This document shows positions 18,001 through 27,002 of a DNA stretch of 54,785 nucleotides, in pieces. The stretch is from Candidatus Tityobacter terrigena (GTDB lineage: Bacteria > Vulcanimicrobiota > Vulcanimicrobiia > Vulcanimicrobiales > Vulcanimicrobiaceae), in the NCBI GenBank assembly GCA_003156715.1, contig PMHO01000003.1, positions 96,562 to 151,346 of the forward strand, given 5' to 3'. Under the pieces are notes generated by a model. The model saw only the letters and a program-made list of their open reading frames with translations, had not been told where the DNA came from and did not search any database. Position 1 is the stretch's first letter, and every line of letters begins with the position of its first letter. The position numbers and the translations under genes are program-made.

Positions 18001-18906
18001 ATGATTACCGGGCAAATGGGCATCTTTTCGCTGGGCGATGAAGCCCACGGGTTTTTCGAGTTTTCGCTTTGCGGTGGCGTTAAGGGCCTGGACTTAGTTC
18101 GTGCGATCGCGAAGGTTCGCATGCCGCATACGACCGTCGGCGGCGCGAACTCCGTCGTCGGATTTCGCCCGGAGCTGTGGCGCACGTGCGCGGCGATCCC
18201 GGACGACGTGCACGGGTTCAACGACCCACTATCGGGGCCCGACGGATTCACGATGCCGGCGACGCAGGCCGACGCCTTCGTGTGGTATGCGTCGGCCCAC
18301 TACGATTGGATATTCGATCTCGGCGGTGAGACCGTGCAAGCTCTCTCCGGGGTCGCCAAGCTGGTCCGCGAGTTTACCGGCTGGTCGTACCGGCACAGTC
18401 GCGATCTGACGGGCTTCGACGACGGAACCGAGAACCCGACGCTCTACGAGGCCCCCTCGGTCAGCTTGATCGAAAGCGGTTCGGTCGGCGAAGGTGGCAG
18501 CATTTTGCTCTTCCAGCAGTGGCGCCACGATTGGCCGGCATGGAGCGCGCTCGACGTCGCACATCAAGAGCTCGTCATCGGGCGCACCAAGGCGGACAGC
18601 GTTGAATTGTCCGAGAAAGCGATGCCGGCCGATTCGCACGTCTCGCGAACGACCTTGGATATAGGCGGGGTCGAACAGCCGATTTTCCGTCGAAACGTTC
18701 CGTACGGCTGCGTCTCCAACCATGGAACGCTGTTCGTCGGCTTTGCGGCCGAGCAACGGCGGCTCCACGGGATGCTGGTACAGATGGCAGGCGCCGACGG
18801 CGGCCCGCGCGACGCGCTGACGCGATTCGCCACTGCACTAACCGGCGCGTACTATTTCTGCCCCTCGGTGAACGCGCTGGCGACGTTCGTCACCGATTCC
18901 GCCTGA
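18001..18906 (+). CDS. Dyp-type heme peroxidase (YfeX-like)
   Basis: 301 residues, the size of YfeX. The distal GxxDG motif is GFDDGTENP at 138-146, and the proximal heme-ligand His is H213 in ADSHVSRT; RRNVPYG follows as in the family. No signal peptide, so it is cytoplasmic unless encapsulated. Dyp peroxidases use hydrogen peroxide on dyes, porphyrins and phenols. No encapsulin gene is nearby. ATG 18016 is an alternative start. Confidence 0.9.
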   Translation: MITGQMGIFSLGDEAHGFFEFSLCGGVKGLDLVRAIAKVRMPHTTVGGANSVVGFRPELWRTCAAIPDDVHGFNDPLSGPDGFTMPATQADAFVWYASAHYDWIFDLGGETVQALSGVAKLVREFTGWSYRHSRDLTGFDDGTENPTLYEAPSVSLIESGSVGEGGSILLFQQWRHDWPAWSALDVAHQELVIGRTKADSVELSEKAMPADSHVSRTTLDIGGVEQPIFRRNVPYGCVSNHGTLFVGFAAEQRRLHGMLVQMAGADGGPRDALTRFATALTGAYYFCPSVNALATFVTDSA

Positions 18907-18941
18907 GGTAACGCTGCGCGACGGCCAATGCCTGCGAGCGT

Positions 18942-21002
18942 CTACGTCCCTTTCTGGCTTCCGAGGTAGAAGATGATCTTGAAGATCGCTTGCGGCACGG
19001 TGATGAGCGTGTTCGGATCGCCGTACGCAAGGTAGAGCTCCTCGCGTTTGAGACGTAGATGGTACGCGACGGAGACGTTGGAGCAGGTACCCAGGCAGTC
19101 GCCGCCGCCGTTGGGCTGTGGCGGCGTCCCGATCACGCGGCGTAGGCCGATCGCAAACGATGAGTTGCGGTCGATCTGGTACGAGTACGCGAGGCTGTCG
19201 AACCACTGGACGTTGTCGGGAGCAAGGCCGTCGAACCACTGCGCCGTATTGTCGACCGTGAGGGTGAGCGAACCTTTCTCGCCGACGCGCATCGTCGACG
19301 AGCGGAACCAGGTGTCGAGCCGGCCGTCTCCGTACCGTCCCGTCGAGTACGAGATCGACGTCGGGGTGGAGGACGCGCCGTGCGTCGGAAAGTTGTTCAC
19401 GTTGTTCTGCATGCCGCTGTGATAGGTGATGCTGAAGCCGCCGTTCTGCGAAATCGGCGTGAGGGCGGTACCGAAGCGCCAGTAGTCCGAGCCCGAGTAG
19501 AGCTGTAGATCGATCGTGTTCTTGGTCAAGAGATCGACCAAGACTTGGTTGTCGCTTTGCGCTTGCCCGTAGGCGACGCCTTGGTAACGATCGAGAAAGA
19601 CGCTAACGCCTGCCGATGAGAGAAAACTGTTCGGATTGAACGACCAGTCGCGCGCCGAATAAAGTGCATATCCCGCGATACCCGGATGAGAATCGAAGCC
19701 GTCGACGGGATCGAAGTCGCTCCCGACTTTTCGCATCGATCCATAAAGCGCGAAATGCTGGTTGCTCCAGCCGCCGCCGCCGTCAATCCATTCGTTTTGA
19801 CTCTGATCGAGCACATCGGTACCGTTCTCTCGCGAGTAGTCGATGTACGCGCTTAGATACTTCCCGTTGAACCAGCTCGCGCTGCCTCCGTTTGAGTCGT
19901 CGACCAGGCCGGGCAAATCGGCCATTACGTGGTTGAACGTCACGTTCCAGTGCGTATCGTCGCTCGTAAAGTTGAAAGCGGCCGCCGAATCGTTGCGGTC
20001 GTCTCCAATCGCGTCAAATCCGGTGAGACCGAAATTGCCTTGCTTTCCCTCGAAGGCATAGCCCTGACTCGGCGTCGGAATCGCCGGAGTGTAGAGAAGC
20101 GTGCGGAAGCCGTTGCAAACGTCGCAGTTGAAGCCATAGAAGTTCGAGGCTTGCGTGAAGAACGGGCGCACTTCGCTGAACGTGCGGGGAAAGACGGTCG
20201 GTGCGATCGACTGCTGGTCGAGTTCGACGTTCGAATAGTCGGGATGCAGGGTGCCGAAAAAGGACGCGGTCTGCGTCACCGGCACCGAAAAGTCGGCGCC
20301 AACCCGCGAAGTCGAGCCGCCTGCGGAGGGGCTCGCGATATCGCCAAGCCCGTAAACGCCGACGCGCGGACTCGGCAACGGCGGGCGCGCCACCAGCGGA
20401 ATCGTCACCGTGCCGGCCCGCGATGCGTCGTCCGGGTTCGTTTGCGCCGAGTCGTACGACCAAACGTTCAAGGCCCCCGTCGAGCGCACGTAGCGCACGA
20501 ACTGCATGCGCCAGGCGCCTGTGTGGGCCCCGTGCACGACGGTGAGCGGAATCGCCATCGTCACCGTGTAGCCGGCGCCGTTCGAACGGCCGTGCGACTC
20601 CCATTGCGGCGCGAATGCGGCGTTCTCTGTCGAGGCTTCGTTGTGCGTGCCGTTCGGGTTCGCCTCGAACTGATATTGGAAGCCGCCGGCGCCGGTCGGC
20701 CACAGATCGACCCACACGGCGTCGTCGCTGTATGCGATGCCCCCGTTGGTGTTGCTTCCGCCGGTAACCGTGTCGTTGCTTTGTTGCGTCGCGATGACCG
20801 GCTCGTGCTGCACGGCGTCAAAGCGAACGTAGAGGAACTTGCCGTCGGTTGCGACGTGCGCGGAGGTGGCCTCGGCTCCAGCCTGCCCGTGCGCTACGTC
20901 CCAAGCGAGCGAGATGCCGGGGAATTGCTGCCAAGCGCTGAGGTTGGCGGCGGGATCGAGGGGCGGGGCGACCTGCGCGGCCGGAACGGCCAACGTGAAC
21001 AT
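18942..21002 (-). CDS. DUF5916 outer-membrane-barrel protein with CBM9-like domain
   Basis: 686 residues. The N-terminal part (SAWQQFPGISLAWD, FLYVRFDAVQ, DDAVWVDLWPT, YTVTMAIPL) is a CBM9/DOMON-like beta sandwich. The rest matches DUF5916: FSEVRPFFTQASNF, then alternating strands rich in Trp/Tyr (WNVTFNHVM, SYSTGRYGDGRLDTWFRSS) to a final IFKIIFYLGSQK, consistent with an outer-membrane barrel. The signal peptide is short (MFTLAVPAAQVAP), so the true start might lie elsewhere; AGGACGGAA precedes ATG 21002. Twin operator-like sites lie just upstream. Confidence 0.85.
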   Translation of the reverse strand: MFTLAVPAAQVAPPLDPAANLSAWQQFPGISLAWDVAHGQAGAEATSAHVATDGKFLYVRFDAVQHEPVIATQQSNDTVTGGSNTNGGIAYSDDAVWVDLWPTGAGGFQYQFEANPNGTHNEASTENAAFAPQWESHGRSNGAGYTVTMAIPLTVVHGAHTGAWRMQFVRYVRSTGALNVWSYDSAQTNPDDASRAGTVTIPLVARPPLPSPRVGVYGLGDIASPSAGGSTSRVGADFSVPVTQTASFFGTLHPDYSNVELDQQSIAPTVFPRTFSEVRPFFTQASNFYGFNCDVCNGFRTLLYTPAIPTPSQGYAFEGKQGNFGLTGFDAIGDDRNDSAAAFNFTSDDTHWNVTFNHVMADLPGLVDDSNGGSASWFNGKYLSAYIDYSRENGTDVLDQSQNEWIDGGGGWSNQHFALYGSMRKVGSDFDPVDGFDSHPGIAGYALYSARDWSFNPNSFLSSAGVSVFLDRYQGVAYGQAQSDNQVLVDLLTKNTIDLQLYSGSDYWRFGTALTPISQNGGFSITYHSGMQNNVNNFPTHGASSTPTSISYSTGRYGDGRLDTWFRSSTMRVGEKGSLTLTVDNTAQWFDGLAPDNVQWFDSLAYSYQIDRNSSFAIGLRRVIGTPPQPNGGGDCLGTCSNVSVAYHLRLKREELYLAYGDPNTLITVPQAIFKIIFYLGSQKGT

Positions 21003-21051
21003 GATTTCCGTCCTGACGCAATGGAGCGACTCTACCAGACGGAGAGCCTAT

Positions 21052-21110
21052 CAACTAATATATTAGTTGTAAGCCAAGGTGGAGGCGTCTGTCAACTAAT
21101 ATGTTAATCT
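21052..21110. promoter_or_regulatory. Twin operator-like sites upstream of the DUF5916 gene
   Basis: An 18-base perfect palindrome, CAACTAATATATTAGTTG (21052-21069), is followed 41 bases later by a related half-palindrome beginning CAACTAATATGTTAATC (21093). Both are followed by TTAaGCCAA-like or TTACGCCAA sequence. AT-rich symmetry in a GC-rich region suggests binding by a dimeric repressor of TetR, MarR or PadR type. Confidence 0.6.
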
Positions 21111-21190
21111 TACGCCAAATTGACGGACAAGTTTCGTAGTGAGGCCGCCTAGCTACACAGTCAAGCGCGGCTTGCGTGGTCTAGAGTCGT

Positions 21191-22171
21191 TTGGTGAGCG
21201 GCCAGTCAAGTGCCACCGCCGGCTGCGCCTCAATGGAAAACCTGCAGGCTCTGGGTACACCGGTCGAGATGAACGAAAGCGTGTGGCTCGCCGAGCCGGC
21301 CGGCTTTACCGGAGATGAAAAACGAACGGCTGGGCGCTCGGCAGCTGACTACATGCCGGCGACGCGTTCGCTGCAGCGTTTGCGCGAGGCCGCGGCACGC
21401 TGTCGGGGCTGCGATCTTTACCGAGGCGCGACGCAGACTGTGTTCGGCGAGGGAAAGGCCGGCGCAAAGATTATGCTCGTTGGCGAACAGCCCGGAGACG
21501 CCGAGGATATAGCGGGCCATCCATTCGTTGGGCCCTCCGGCAAGCTCTTGTCACGAGCATCGGATAGCGTCGGCATCAGCGCGCCCGACGTGTATGTCAC
21601 CAACGTCGTGAAGCATTTCAAGTACATATGGCGCGGGAAGCGGCGCATCCATGCCAAGCCGAAGCGCATCGAGGTCCAGGCGTGCAGTCCTTGGTTGGAA
21701 GCCGAGATTCACGCCGTGCGTCCGCAGTTGGTCGTCGCGCTGGGCGCGACCGCCGCGCGCGAGCTGTTGGGCGCGAAGTTCAAGCTATCGCAGCAGCGCG
21801 GACGTGTTTTCCCTTCGGCATTCGCTCCGCGGGTGATCGCAACCGTGCATCCTTCCTCGATTCTGCGCTCGACCGATGCCCAAGAGCGGCACGCGAACAT
21901 GGCGCTTCCTCGACGACCTCCGCGCCGTCGCATCGGCCTCAGCGCGTGCGTCGAACTCGCATCGAGTAAACCAGGGTCCTTCACGAGTACGATTCGCGCG
22001 AATGACTCTTCGATCGCTTTAATCAACACCTTATTCGCGTCGCCCGAACGGGCGGACGAGCTCTTGCAACCGGAGGTGGCGCCGCACGTGAAACGTGCGG
22101 CGGAGATCGCCGAACGCTTCGACCCGATGCTCTACCACGTCGCCTACGTCGACGACCGCGCCGAAGGGTAG
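21191..22171 (+). CDS. udgX: UdgX-type uracil-DNA glycosylase with frameshifted C-terminus
   Basis: Family-4/UdgX glycosylase. A Cys-x2-Cys near residue 76 (AARCRGCDLYR) starts the Fe-S cluster site; GEQPGDAEDIAGHPFVGPSG is motif A; the UdgX-specific loop KRRIH, whose His links covalently to uracil-DNA, is present; HPSSILR is motif B. After ERHANMA (near 21903) the expected FLDDLRAVA end is in another frame, which stops at 22022, so a one-base indel is likely. The same frame runs on to 22171 through a relic of an unrelated gene. The start is uncertain: GTG 21191, ATG 21233 or ATG 21269. Catalytic motifs are intact. Confidence 0.85.
   Translation: MVSGQSSATAGCASMENLQALGTPVEMNESVWLAEPAGFTGDEKRTAGRSAADYMPATRSLQRLREAAARCRGCDLYRGATQTVFGEGKAGAKIMLVGEQPGDAEDIAGHPFVGPSGKLLSRASDSVGISAPDVYVTNVVKHFKYIWRGKRRIHAKPKRIEVQACSPWLEAEIHAVRPQLVVALGATAARELLGAKFKLSQQRGRVFPSAFAPRVIATVHPSSILRSTDAQERHANMALPRRPPRRRIGLSACVELASSKPGSFTSTIRANDSSIALINTLFASPERADELLQPEVAPHVKRAAEIAERFDPMLYHVAYVDDRAEG
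21983..22171 (+). pseudogene. Relic of an antibiotic-biosynthesis-monooxygenase-like gene
   Basis: The segment reads STIRANDSSIALINTLFASP, ERADELLQ, then jumps directly to VAPHVKRAAEIAERFDPMLY. These match the start and end of an ABM-domain protein, with about 45 internal residues missing. The join is in frame, so an internal deletion is the simplest explanation. It is read in the same frame as the upstream UdgX ORF. Confidence 0.55.
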
Positions 22172-22200
22172 GCGCGCACAGGTTTCGTACGCGCCCCGAT

Positions 22201-22574
22201 TTACGAAGACCGGTGCATAAACCCCCCGTTCGGTCGTTTACTGCTCGCGTACCCGCGTCGCATCCTCAGTGCGTAGAGAGTCGTTCGCCCGACGCGCAGG
22301 ATGACGCGGTATTGACGTGCGATCAGGTCTGACATCACATGCAAGCTCGCTGCAACCTCACGCCTGCTCCGCCGGCCGACGAGCACATAGTGTGATTGGG
22401 TCCTTAGGACGCGCTCGATTTCGTCGATACCGTCGAAACCGAGCATCGGTTCGAGGCTCGGCTCGAGCGGATCGGCCGTAAACGGGTATCGCGTCGGAGA
22501 TCGAACGCCAAACTCGTCATATAGCTCGGCCGACTCGTCGATGATGTATAGCGAGCGCCGCGTAGTACTCGCCG
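22201..22574 (-). pseudogene. C-terminal relic, possibly of a membrane glycosyltransferase
   Basis: The minus strand reads SLYIIDESAELYDEFGVRSP, then TRYPFTADPLEP and YRVILRVGRTTLYALRMRRG to a stop at 22201, but a stop just upstream (about 22595) and no start codon leave it headless. The pattern resembles the soluble C-terminus of GT39-like membrane proteins. It overlaps the plus-strand relic below, so the two were probably joined by deletion. Confidence 0.4.
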
Positions 22575-22880
22575 GCGAGAACGATCAACGCGATCTCAAG
22601 CCGCCGTACACGGACCCCTGCAACGACCACGACGGTATCTGCGTGGCGCAGGTCGGTGCGCGCCAGCACCTTGACACGCTTTCCGGCTATATGATGCCGC
22701 GTTTCGCGTATCGGAATTTCGGCGATCACGAAGCCCTCGTTGTGAACCACAACGTCGGCGCAGAATTGGCTCCCGCCGCCGTACGCTGGTACGAGATCCG
22801 TAATCCGTAATCCGTAATCCGTAGAACCCTGTTCTGTATCAGGCGGGGACCTTGACCGACGGCCTCGACCGACAGTAGCC
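22541..22880 (+). pseudogene. Relic of a secreted protein interrupted by a 7-base repeat
   Basis: The reading frame contains GYMMPRFAYRNFGDHEALVV, NHNV and VRWYEIRNP, a conserved block of large secreted bacterial proteins. It then runs into stops inside four tandem copies of ATCCGTA (22796-22823). Beyond the repeat another frame continues PVLYQAGTLTDGLDRQ, which is what follows in relatives, and then stops. Both ends of the parent gene are missing. Confidence 0.55.
22796..22823. repeat. Four tandem copies of a 7-base unit
   Basis: ATCCGTA repeated four times without change, inside the secreted-protein relic. Because 7 is not a multiple of 3, changes in copy number shift the frame. Confidence 0.95.
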
Positions 22881-22984
22881 GGAAAGCGCGCCGCGTGCAT
22901 GGGGGAAACCACCTACCCCGGGCGGCTGGTCAAAAGGGGCGCAGGTTGCCGGCGAAGGGCACTGTGAAGTGAAAGCATGACGCC

Positions 22985-23422
22985 GTGAGGGACCATGAGG
23001 ACCGGTACAACCTTCGGCGCTTTGAAACGTCGCAGCGCCCGGTTTACGAAGAGGTCGTTCGAGAGCTGAGGCAGGGAATGAAGCGGACGCACTGGATGTG
23101 GTTCGTTTTCCCACAGATCCAGGGCCTCGGCCATAGCGCCACGGCACAAGCGTTTGCTCTGAAGTCCTTGGCCGAAGCGAAGGCCTACCTCGAACATCCC
23201 GTCTTGGGGGCAAGGCTGCGAGCGTGCACGCAGCTCGTCTTGAATCTTGAAGGCCGCACGGCGGAACAGACCTTCGGTGCGACCGACGCCATGAAGTTTC
23301 GTTCTTCAATGACGTTGTTCATGCGTGCCGCCGGCGCGGAGCATGTCTTCCAGGATGCACTCGTGAAATACTTCGGCGGAGAGCCGGATCGATTGACGCT
23401 CGATATCTTAGAGTATATTTGA
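22985..23422 (+). CDS. DUF1810 family protein
   Basis: 145 residues from GTG 22985. RYNLRRFETSQRPVYEEVVR, KRTHWMWFVFPQIQGLGHS and LGARLRACTQLVLNLEGRT are diagnostic of DUF1810, a conserved mostly helical family that has been linked to ADP-ribose or calpastatin-like naming without a proven role. It stands alone upstream of the OPT transporter. Confidence 0.9.
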   Translation: MRDHEDRYNLRRFETSQRPVYEEVVRELRQGMKRTHWMWFVFPQIQGLGHSATAQAFALKSLAEAKAYLEHPVLGARLRACTQLVLNLEGRTAEQTFGATDAMKFRSSMTLFMRAAGAEHVFQDALVKYFGGEPDRLTLDILEYI

Positions 23423-23540
23423 GCGTCGCCTGACCGGCGACGGTCTTACCGGGCGCTGATGCGGCCGGACAGTGCTCGCGCCTCGAAAAGCACTCGGGCA
23501 CCGGGCAGCGAAGGGCGGACCCGGGAGGGACCGGTCTTCG

Positions 23541-25511
23541 ATGCGCGATCGGCTGGGCGAACTTACCATCCGCGGGCTTTTGCTCGGCGGAGCGATCACG
23601 CTGGTCTTCACTGCTGCCAACGTGTATCTCGGGCTGAAGGTCGGCTTGACTTTCGCCTCATCGATTCCGGCAGCGGTCATTTCGATGGCGGTTCTGCGCG
23701 CGCTGCGACAGGGAACGATCCAAGAAAACAACATCGTGCAGACGGTTGCATCCGCCGCCGGCACGCTTTCGTCGATCATTTTCGTCTTACCGGGGCTCGT
23801 GATGGTCGGGTGGTGGACGAACTTTCCGTTTTGGGAAACATTCGGCGTCTGCGCGATCGGCGGCACGCTCGGCGTGATGTATTCGGTACCGCTGCGCCGC
23901 GCGATGGTCACGACCTCCGACCTTCCGTACCCTGAAGGCGTCGCCGCGGCAGAAGTTCTGATCGTCGGCGCCGGCTCGCGCAGCGAGGAAGCGGCCGGCG
24001 AGAACAGGACCGGGTTGCTGACGGTCGCCTCCGGTTCGCTCGCGTCGGCTGCCTTTGCTTTGGTCGTCGCGACGCGGCTTTTCATCGACGAGATCGACAC
24101 GTTTTTTCGGGTTGGTCCTGCTTCAACCGGAATGGGTCTTTCGCTCTCGCTCGCTCTGCTCGGCGCGGGACACCTCATCGGCCTCGGGGTCGGCCTTGCG
24201 ATGCTGTTCGGCCTGTTCGTGGCGTGGGGCATTGCGACGCCCGTGTTGACCGCGCTGCACCCGGCCGCCGGGACGGCCGCCGACGTTGCCAACGCGGTCT
24301 GGCGCCACCAAGTTCGGTTCATCGGCGCGGGCGCGATCGGCGTGTCGTCGCTCTGGGCGCTCGGACGGCTCGCGCGGCCGGTGATTGGAGGGGTGCTTTC
24401 ATCGCTAGCAACGTCGCGCCGGTTGGCGTTAGGCGAGGCCGATGCCGTACCGCGCGTCGAGCGCGACATTCCGATCGGCACGGTGACGCTCGTCAGCCTG
24501 GCATGTTTGGTGCCGCTGGGGATCCTGTTCGCCGCCTTCCTTTCGGGCGGAGCGCTCGGGCCGGAGGTCGTGCCGCTGACGCTCGAAGCGATCGTGTACG
24601 TCGTGATCGCCGGGTTTCTCGTTGCGGCATCGTGCGGCTACATGGCCGGCCTCATCGGCTCGTCGAACAGTCCGGTCTCGGGATTGGCAATCCTAACGGT
24701 GCTGGGCGCGTCGCTGCTGTTGGCCGCGGTCTTCAAGGGCGCCAGCCCCGCGGTCGGGCCGACGCTGGTTGCCTACGCGCTGTTCGTCACCGCGGTCGTG
24801 CTCTGCGTCGCGACGATCTCGAACGACAACCTTCAAGATCTTAAGACGGGCCAACTCGTCGGAGCAACTCCGTGGAAGCAGCAAGTAGCGCTAATCGTCG
24901 GCGTCATTTTCGGCTCGCTCGTCATTCCGCCGATCCTGGACTTGATCAACCACGCCTACGGGTTCGCGGGCGCGCCGGCGGGGCACGGGGTCGCGGCGAT
25001 TGCGTCGCAGCCCTTACCGGCACCGCAAGCGACCCTGATCTCGACGCTGGCAAAGGGTGTCATTTCGGGCGACATCCCGTGGAACCTCATCGGAATCGGC
25101 GCGCTCGCCGGCCTCGGAATCGTCGCGCTCGACGAAATCTTGCGGCTGCGAAAGCTCGCGCTGCCGCCGCTCGCCGTGGGCCTGGGGATCTATTTGCCGC
25201 CGGGCACGATCCTCACGGTCGTGGTCGGCGCCGTCGCCGGCCACTACTACAACCGTCGCGCGCGCAAAGCCGCCAATCCCGAAGCAGCGCAACGGCTCGG
25301 AGTGCTGCTTGCCTCCGGCTTGATCGTCGGTGAAAGCTTGTTCGGCGTTCTGCTCGCGGGGCTGATCGTCGCAAGCGGGAAGGGGACGCCGCTCGCGCTC
25401 GTGGGCGATTCGTTTGCCGGCGCATCGAACGTGCTCGGGGGGCTTGCGTTCGTCGCTGCCGTTGCGGGGTTGTACGCCTGGATCGATCGCCTCGGTCGTA
25501 AACTGATCTGA
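23541..25511 (+). CDS. OPT-family oligopeptide/metal-chelate transporter
   Basis: 656 residues with about 15 hydrophobic segments. AANVYLGLKVGLTFASSIPA and LPYPEGVAAAEVLIVG are hallmark OPT motifs, and SNSPVSGLAI and TISNDNLQDLKTGQLVGATP follow as in prokaryotic members. ATG 23541 was chosen for its GGGAGGGAC ribosome site; the frame is open upstream to 23472. Substrates are peptides or metal-ligand complexes by family. Confidence 0.93.
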   Translation: MRDRLGELTIRGLLLGGAITLVFTAANVYLGLKVGLTFASSIPAAVISMAVLRALRQGTIQENNIVQTVASAAGTLSSIIFVLPGLVMVGWWTNFPFWETFGVCAIGGTLGVMYSVPLRRAMVTTSDLPYPEGVAAAEVLIVGAGSRSEEAAGENRTGLLTVASGSLASAAFALVVATRLFIDEIDTFFRVGPASTGMGLSLSLALLGAGHLIGLGVGLAMLFGLFVAWGIATPVLTALHPAAGTAADVANAVWRHQVRFIGAGAIGVSSLWALGRLARPVIGGVLSSLATSRRLALGEADAVPRVERDIPIGTVTLVSLACLVPLGILFAAFLSGGALGPEVVPLTLEAIVYVVIAGFLVAASCGYMAGLIGSSNSPVSGLAILTVLGASLLLAAVFKGASPAVGPTLVAYALFVTAVVLCVATISNDNLQDLKTGQLVGATPWKQQVALIVGVIFGSLVIPPILDLINHAYGFAGAPAGHGVAAIASQPLPAPQATLISTLAKGVISGDIPWNLIGIGALAGLGIVALDEILRLRKLALPPLAVGLGIYLPPGTILTVVVGAVAGHYYNRRARKAANPEAAQRLGVLLASGLIVGESLFGVLLAGLIVASGKGTPLALVGDSFAGASNVLGGLAFVAAVAGLYAWIDRLGRKLI

Positions 25512-25580
25512 CCGCTAATGGCCGGCGCGATCGGTGCGGGCCGGAAATCGCACGACCGGGTGCTTGACGCGGAGCAGTAA

Positions 25581-25611
25581 TGTCTGTAGTATGCAGACAC
25601 TAGACACTATG
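25581..25611 (+). promoter_or_regulatory. GntR operator overlapping the promoter and start
   Basis: Inverted repeat TGTCTG-N7-CAGACA (25581-25599) directly before the GntR start at 25609. The central TAGTAT can act as an extended -10 box (TGTAGTAT), giving a leader of only about 10 bases. Binding by the encoded regulator would block its own promoter. Confidence 0.55.
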
Positions 25612-25989
25612 CTCATAACGATCGATGCAGACGACCCACGGCCGTTGTATCAGCAGGTGGCCGACGGCATTCGCGAGTTGATCGCGAGCGGTGGCCTCGT
25701 AAAGGGCGACCCGTTGCCGCCGGTGCGACAACTGGCCACGTCTCTGGGCGTCAACATGAATACGATTGCAACCGCCTATCGCACCTTGCAAGACGACGGC
25801 TTGATCGCGGTGCGACATGGAGCGGGATCGCTCGTTGCGTCCTGTACGATCACAAATCGCACACGGGCCGAGCTCCTCTCACCTTTGCGTCCGGCCCTCA
25901 CTCAGTTGGTGCTGGCCGATTGGCCGCTCGGCAAAATCTTGGAAGCCGTCAAGCAGCAGATCCATCTCATCAAATCGGGGAGCAGTTGA
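25609..25989 (+). CDS. GntR-family regulator (YtrA type)
   Basis: 126 residues. MLITIDADDPRPLYQQVADG and the winged helix VRQLATSLGVNMNTIATAYR, then a short C-terminal dimerisation helix (LGKILEAVKQQIHLI), place it in the short YtrA branch, which usually controls linked transporters. ATG 25609 matches the family N-terminus; ATG 25591 is in frame upstream. Its stop overlaps the next start (TGATG). Confidence 0.88.
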   Translation: MLITIDADDPRPLYQQVADGIRELIASGGLVKGDPLPPVRQLATSLGVNMNTIATAYRTLQDDGLIAVRHGAGSLVASCTITNRTRAELLSPLRPALTQLVLADWPLGKILEAVKQQIHLIKSGSS

Positions 25990-26922
25990 TGCTATCCGGG
26001 ACGTTTCTCATTGTTCTCTATGCGCTTTTCTTGGCGAGCCGAATCAATGGTTGCGTCCGACGATGGCGCCAGCCGCTGGTTCGCGGCCGAGATTGGTTCT
26101 TCAACGTTCCGGTGAGGGTTGGATTTTACGATGGCGCCGGTGCAAGACTGCTCGCGTACCATCGCTTTCGGATGCTGCTGCCCTTCGCCGTCGAGCTCCC
26201 GCTCACGACGTACTTGATCGTCGCGAACCATGCCGCCGCTTTGCCTTGGTTGATCCTCGGGCTCTCGGCTTTGATTCACATCAATCACCACTATTCGGTC
26301 GCATTCGCAGAGCGGCAGGCGCCGGGTCGCGGGCGCGGAGCTCCCAGTTTCGTCGGCAGTCAGAGCGTCGCTTGTGCCGCGGAGCCTTGGCGGCTATTCA
26401 AGCCGGCCGGCGGAATGGGCAATCGCGACTTCGATCGGTCTCGCACTTGGATGCCTGGTGCACTACTACTGGACGGCGCACATGCGGGAGCATCTTGAGT
26501 GGTGCGAACGGACGCGCGACTTTTGCTTACGATTGTTCGACTGGGTCCGAGCGCTTTTCACGGTTCCGATTCTCGTGTGGCCTGCCGTGCTCTCCGTCTC
26601 AGCCGACAGCGCGCACGTGCTCTTGCAGACGTGGTTTTGGTCCGCCATGCTGGTCTCGGTCGCCTTGACGCTGTGGGTGGAATTGCGGCGAAAAGAGCTG
26701 ATCGCGCTCAGCCTCAAGGTTTCGCCGTTCAACGCACCCGATCGGCTCCGGCAAGCGGCGTCGGCACCGTGGCCGATCTGCTTCCAACCATCGGCGCCGA
26801 TGATGGTCCTCAAAGGCGCGCGCGGCAACTCCCTCAATGTGGGCCACGCTTACGTCTTTGTCGGCGCCGCCTATCTTACGGACATGTCCGCGTTGCTCGT
26901 TCTCCTGCGCACGCAACCCTGA
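25989..26922 (+). pseudogene. Multi-pass membrane protein, frameshifted
   Basis: The first part (MLSGTFLIVLYALFLASRIN, GRDWFFNVPVRVGFYDGAG, LILGLSALIHINHHYSVAFA) runs from ATG 25989. Near 26403-26413, in a CCGGCCGGCGG tract, the frame changes: AEWAIATSIGLALGCLVHYY and the remaining helices continue in frame +1 to the stop at 26922. One extra base (or four) restores a protein of about 310 residues with at least five helices. It is cotranscribed with the GntR gene, whose target it probably is. Family unknown. Confidence 0.65.
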
Positions 26923-27002
26923 GTTAAACGAAGCTCGGCCTGCTTCGAGCAGTCGTCCGACGGCGACGCTCTCACTCATCACGCCGTCACCTGGAGGTTT
27001 CC

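Noticed and set aside
19929..21107. 392-codon plus-strand ORF
   Set aside because: Antisense shadow of the DUF5916 gene; composition is Arg/Val-rich with no domain.
23408..24481. 357-codon minus-strand ORF
   Set aside because: Antisense shadow of the OPT transporter; Ser/Pro/Arg-rich, no family.
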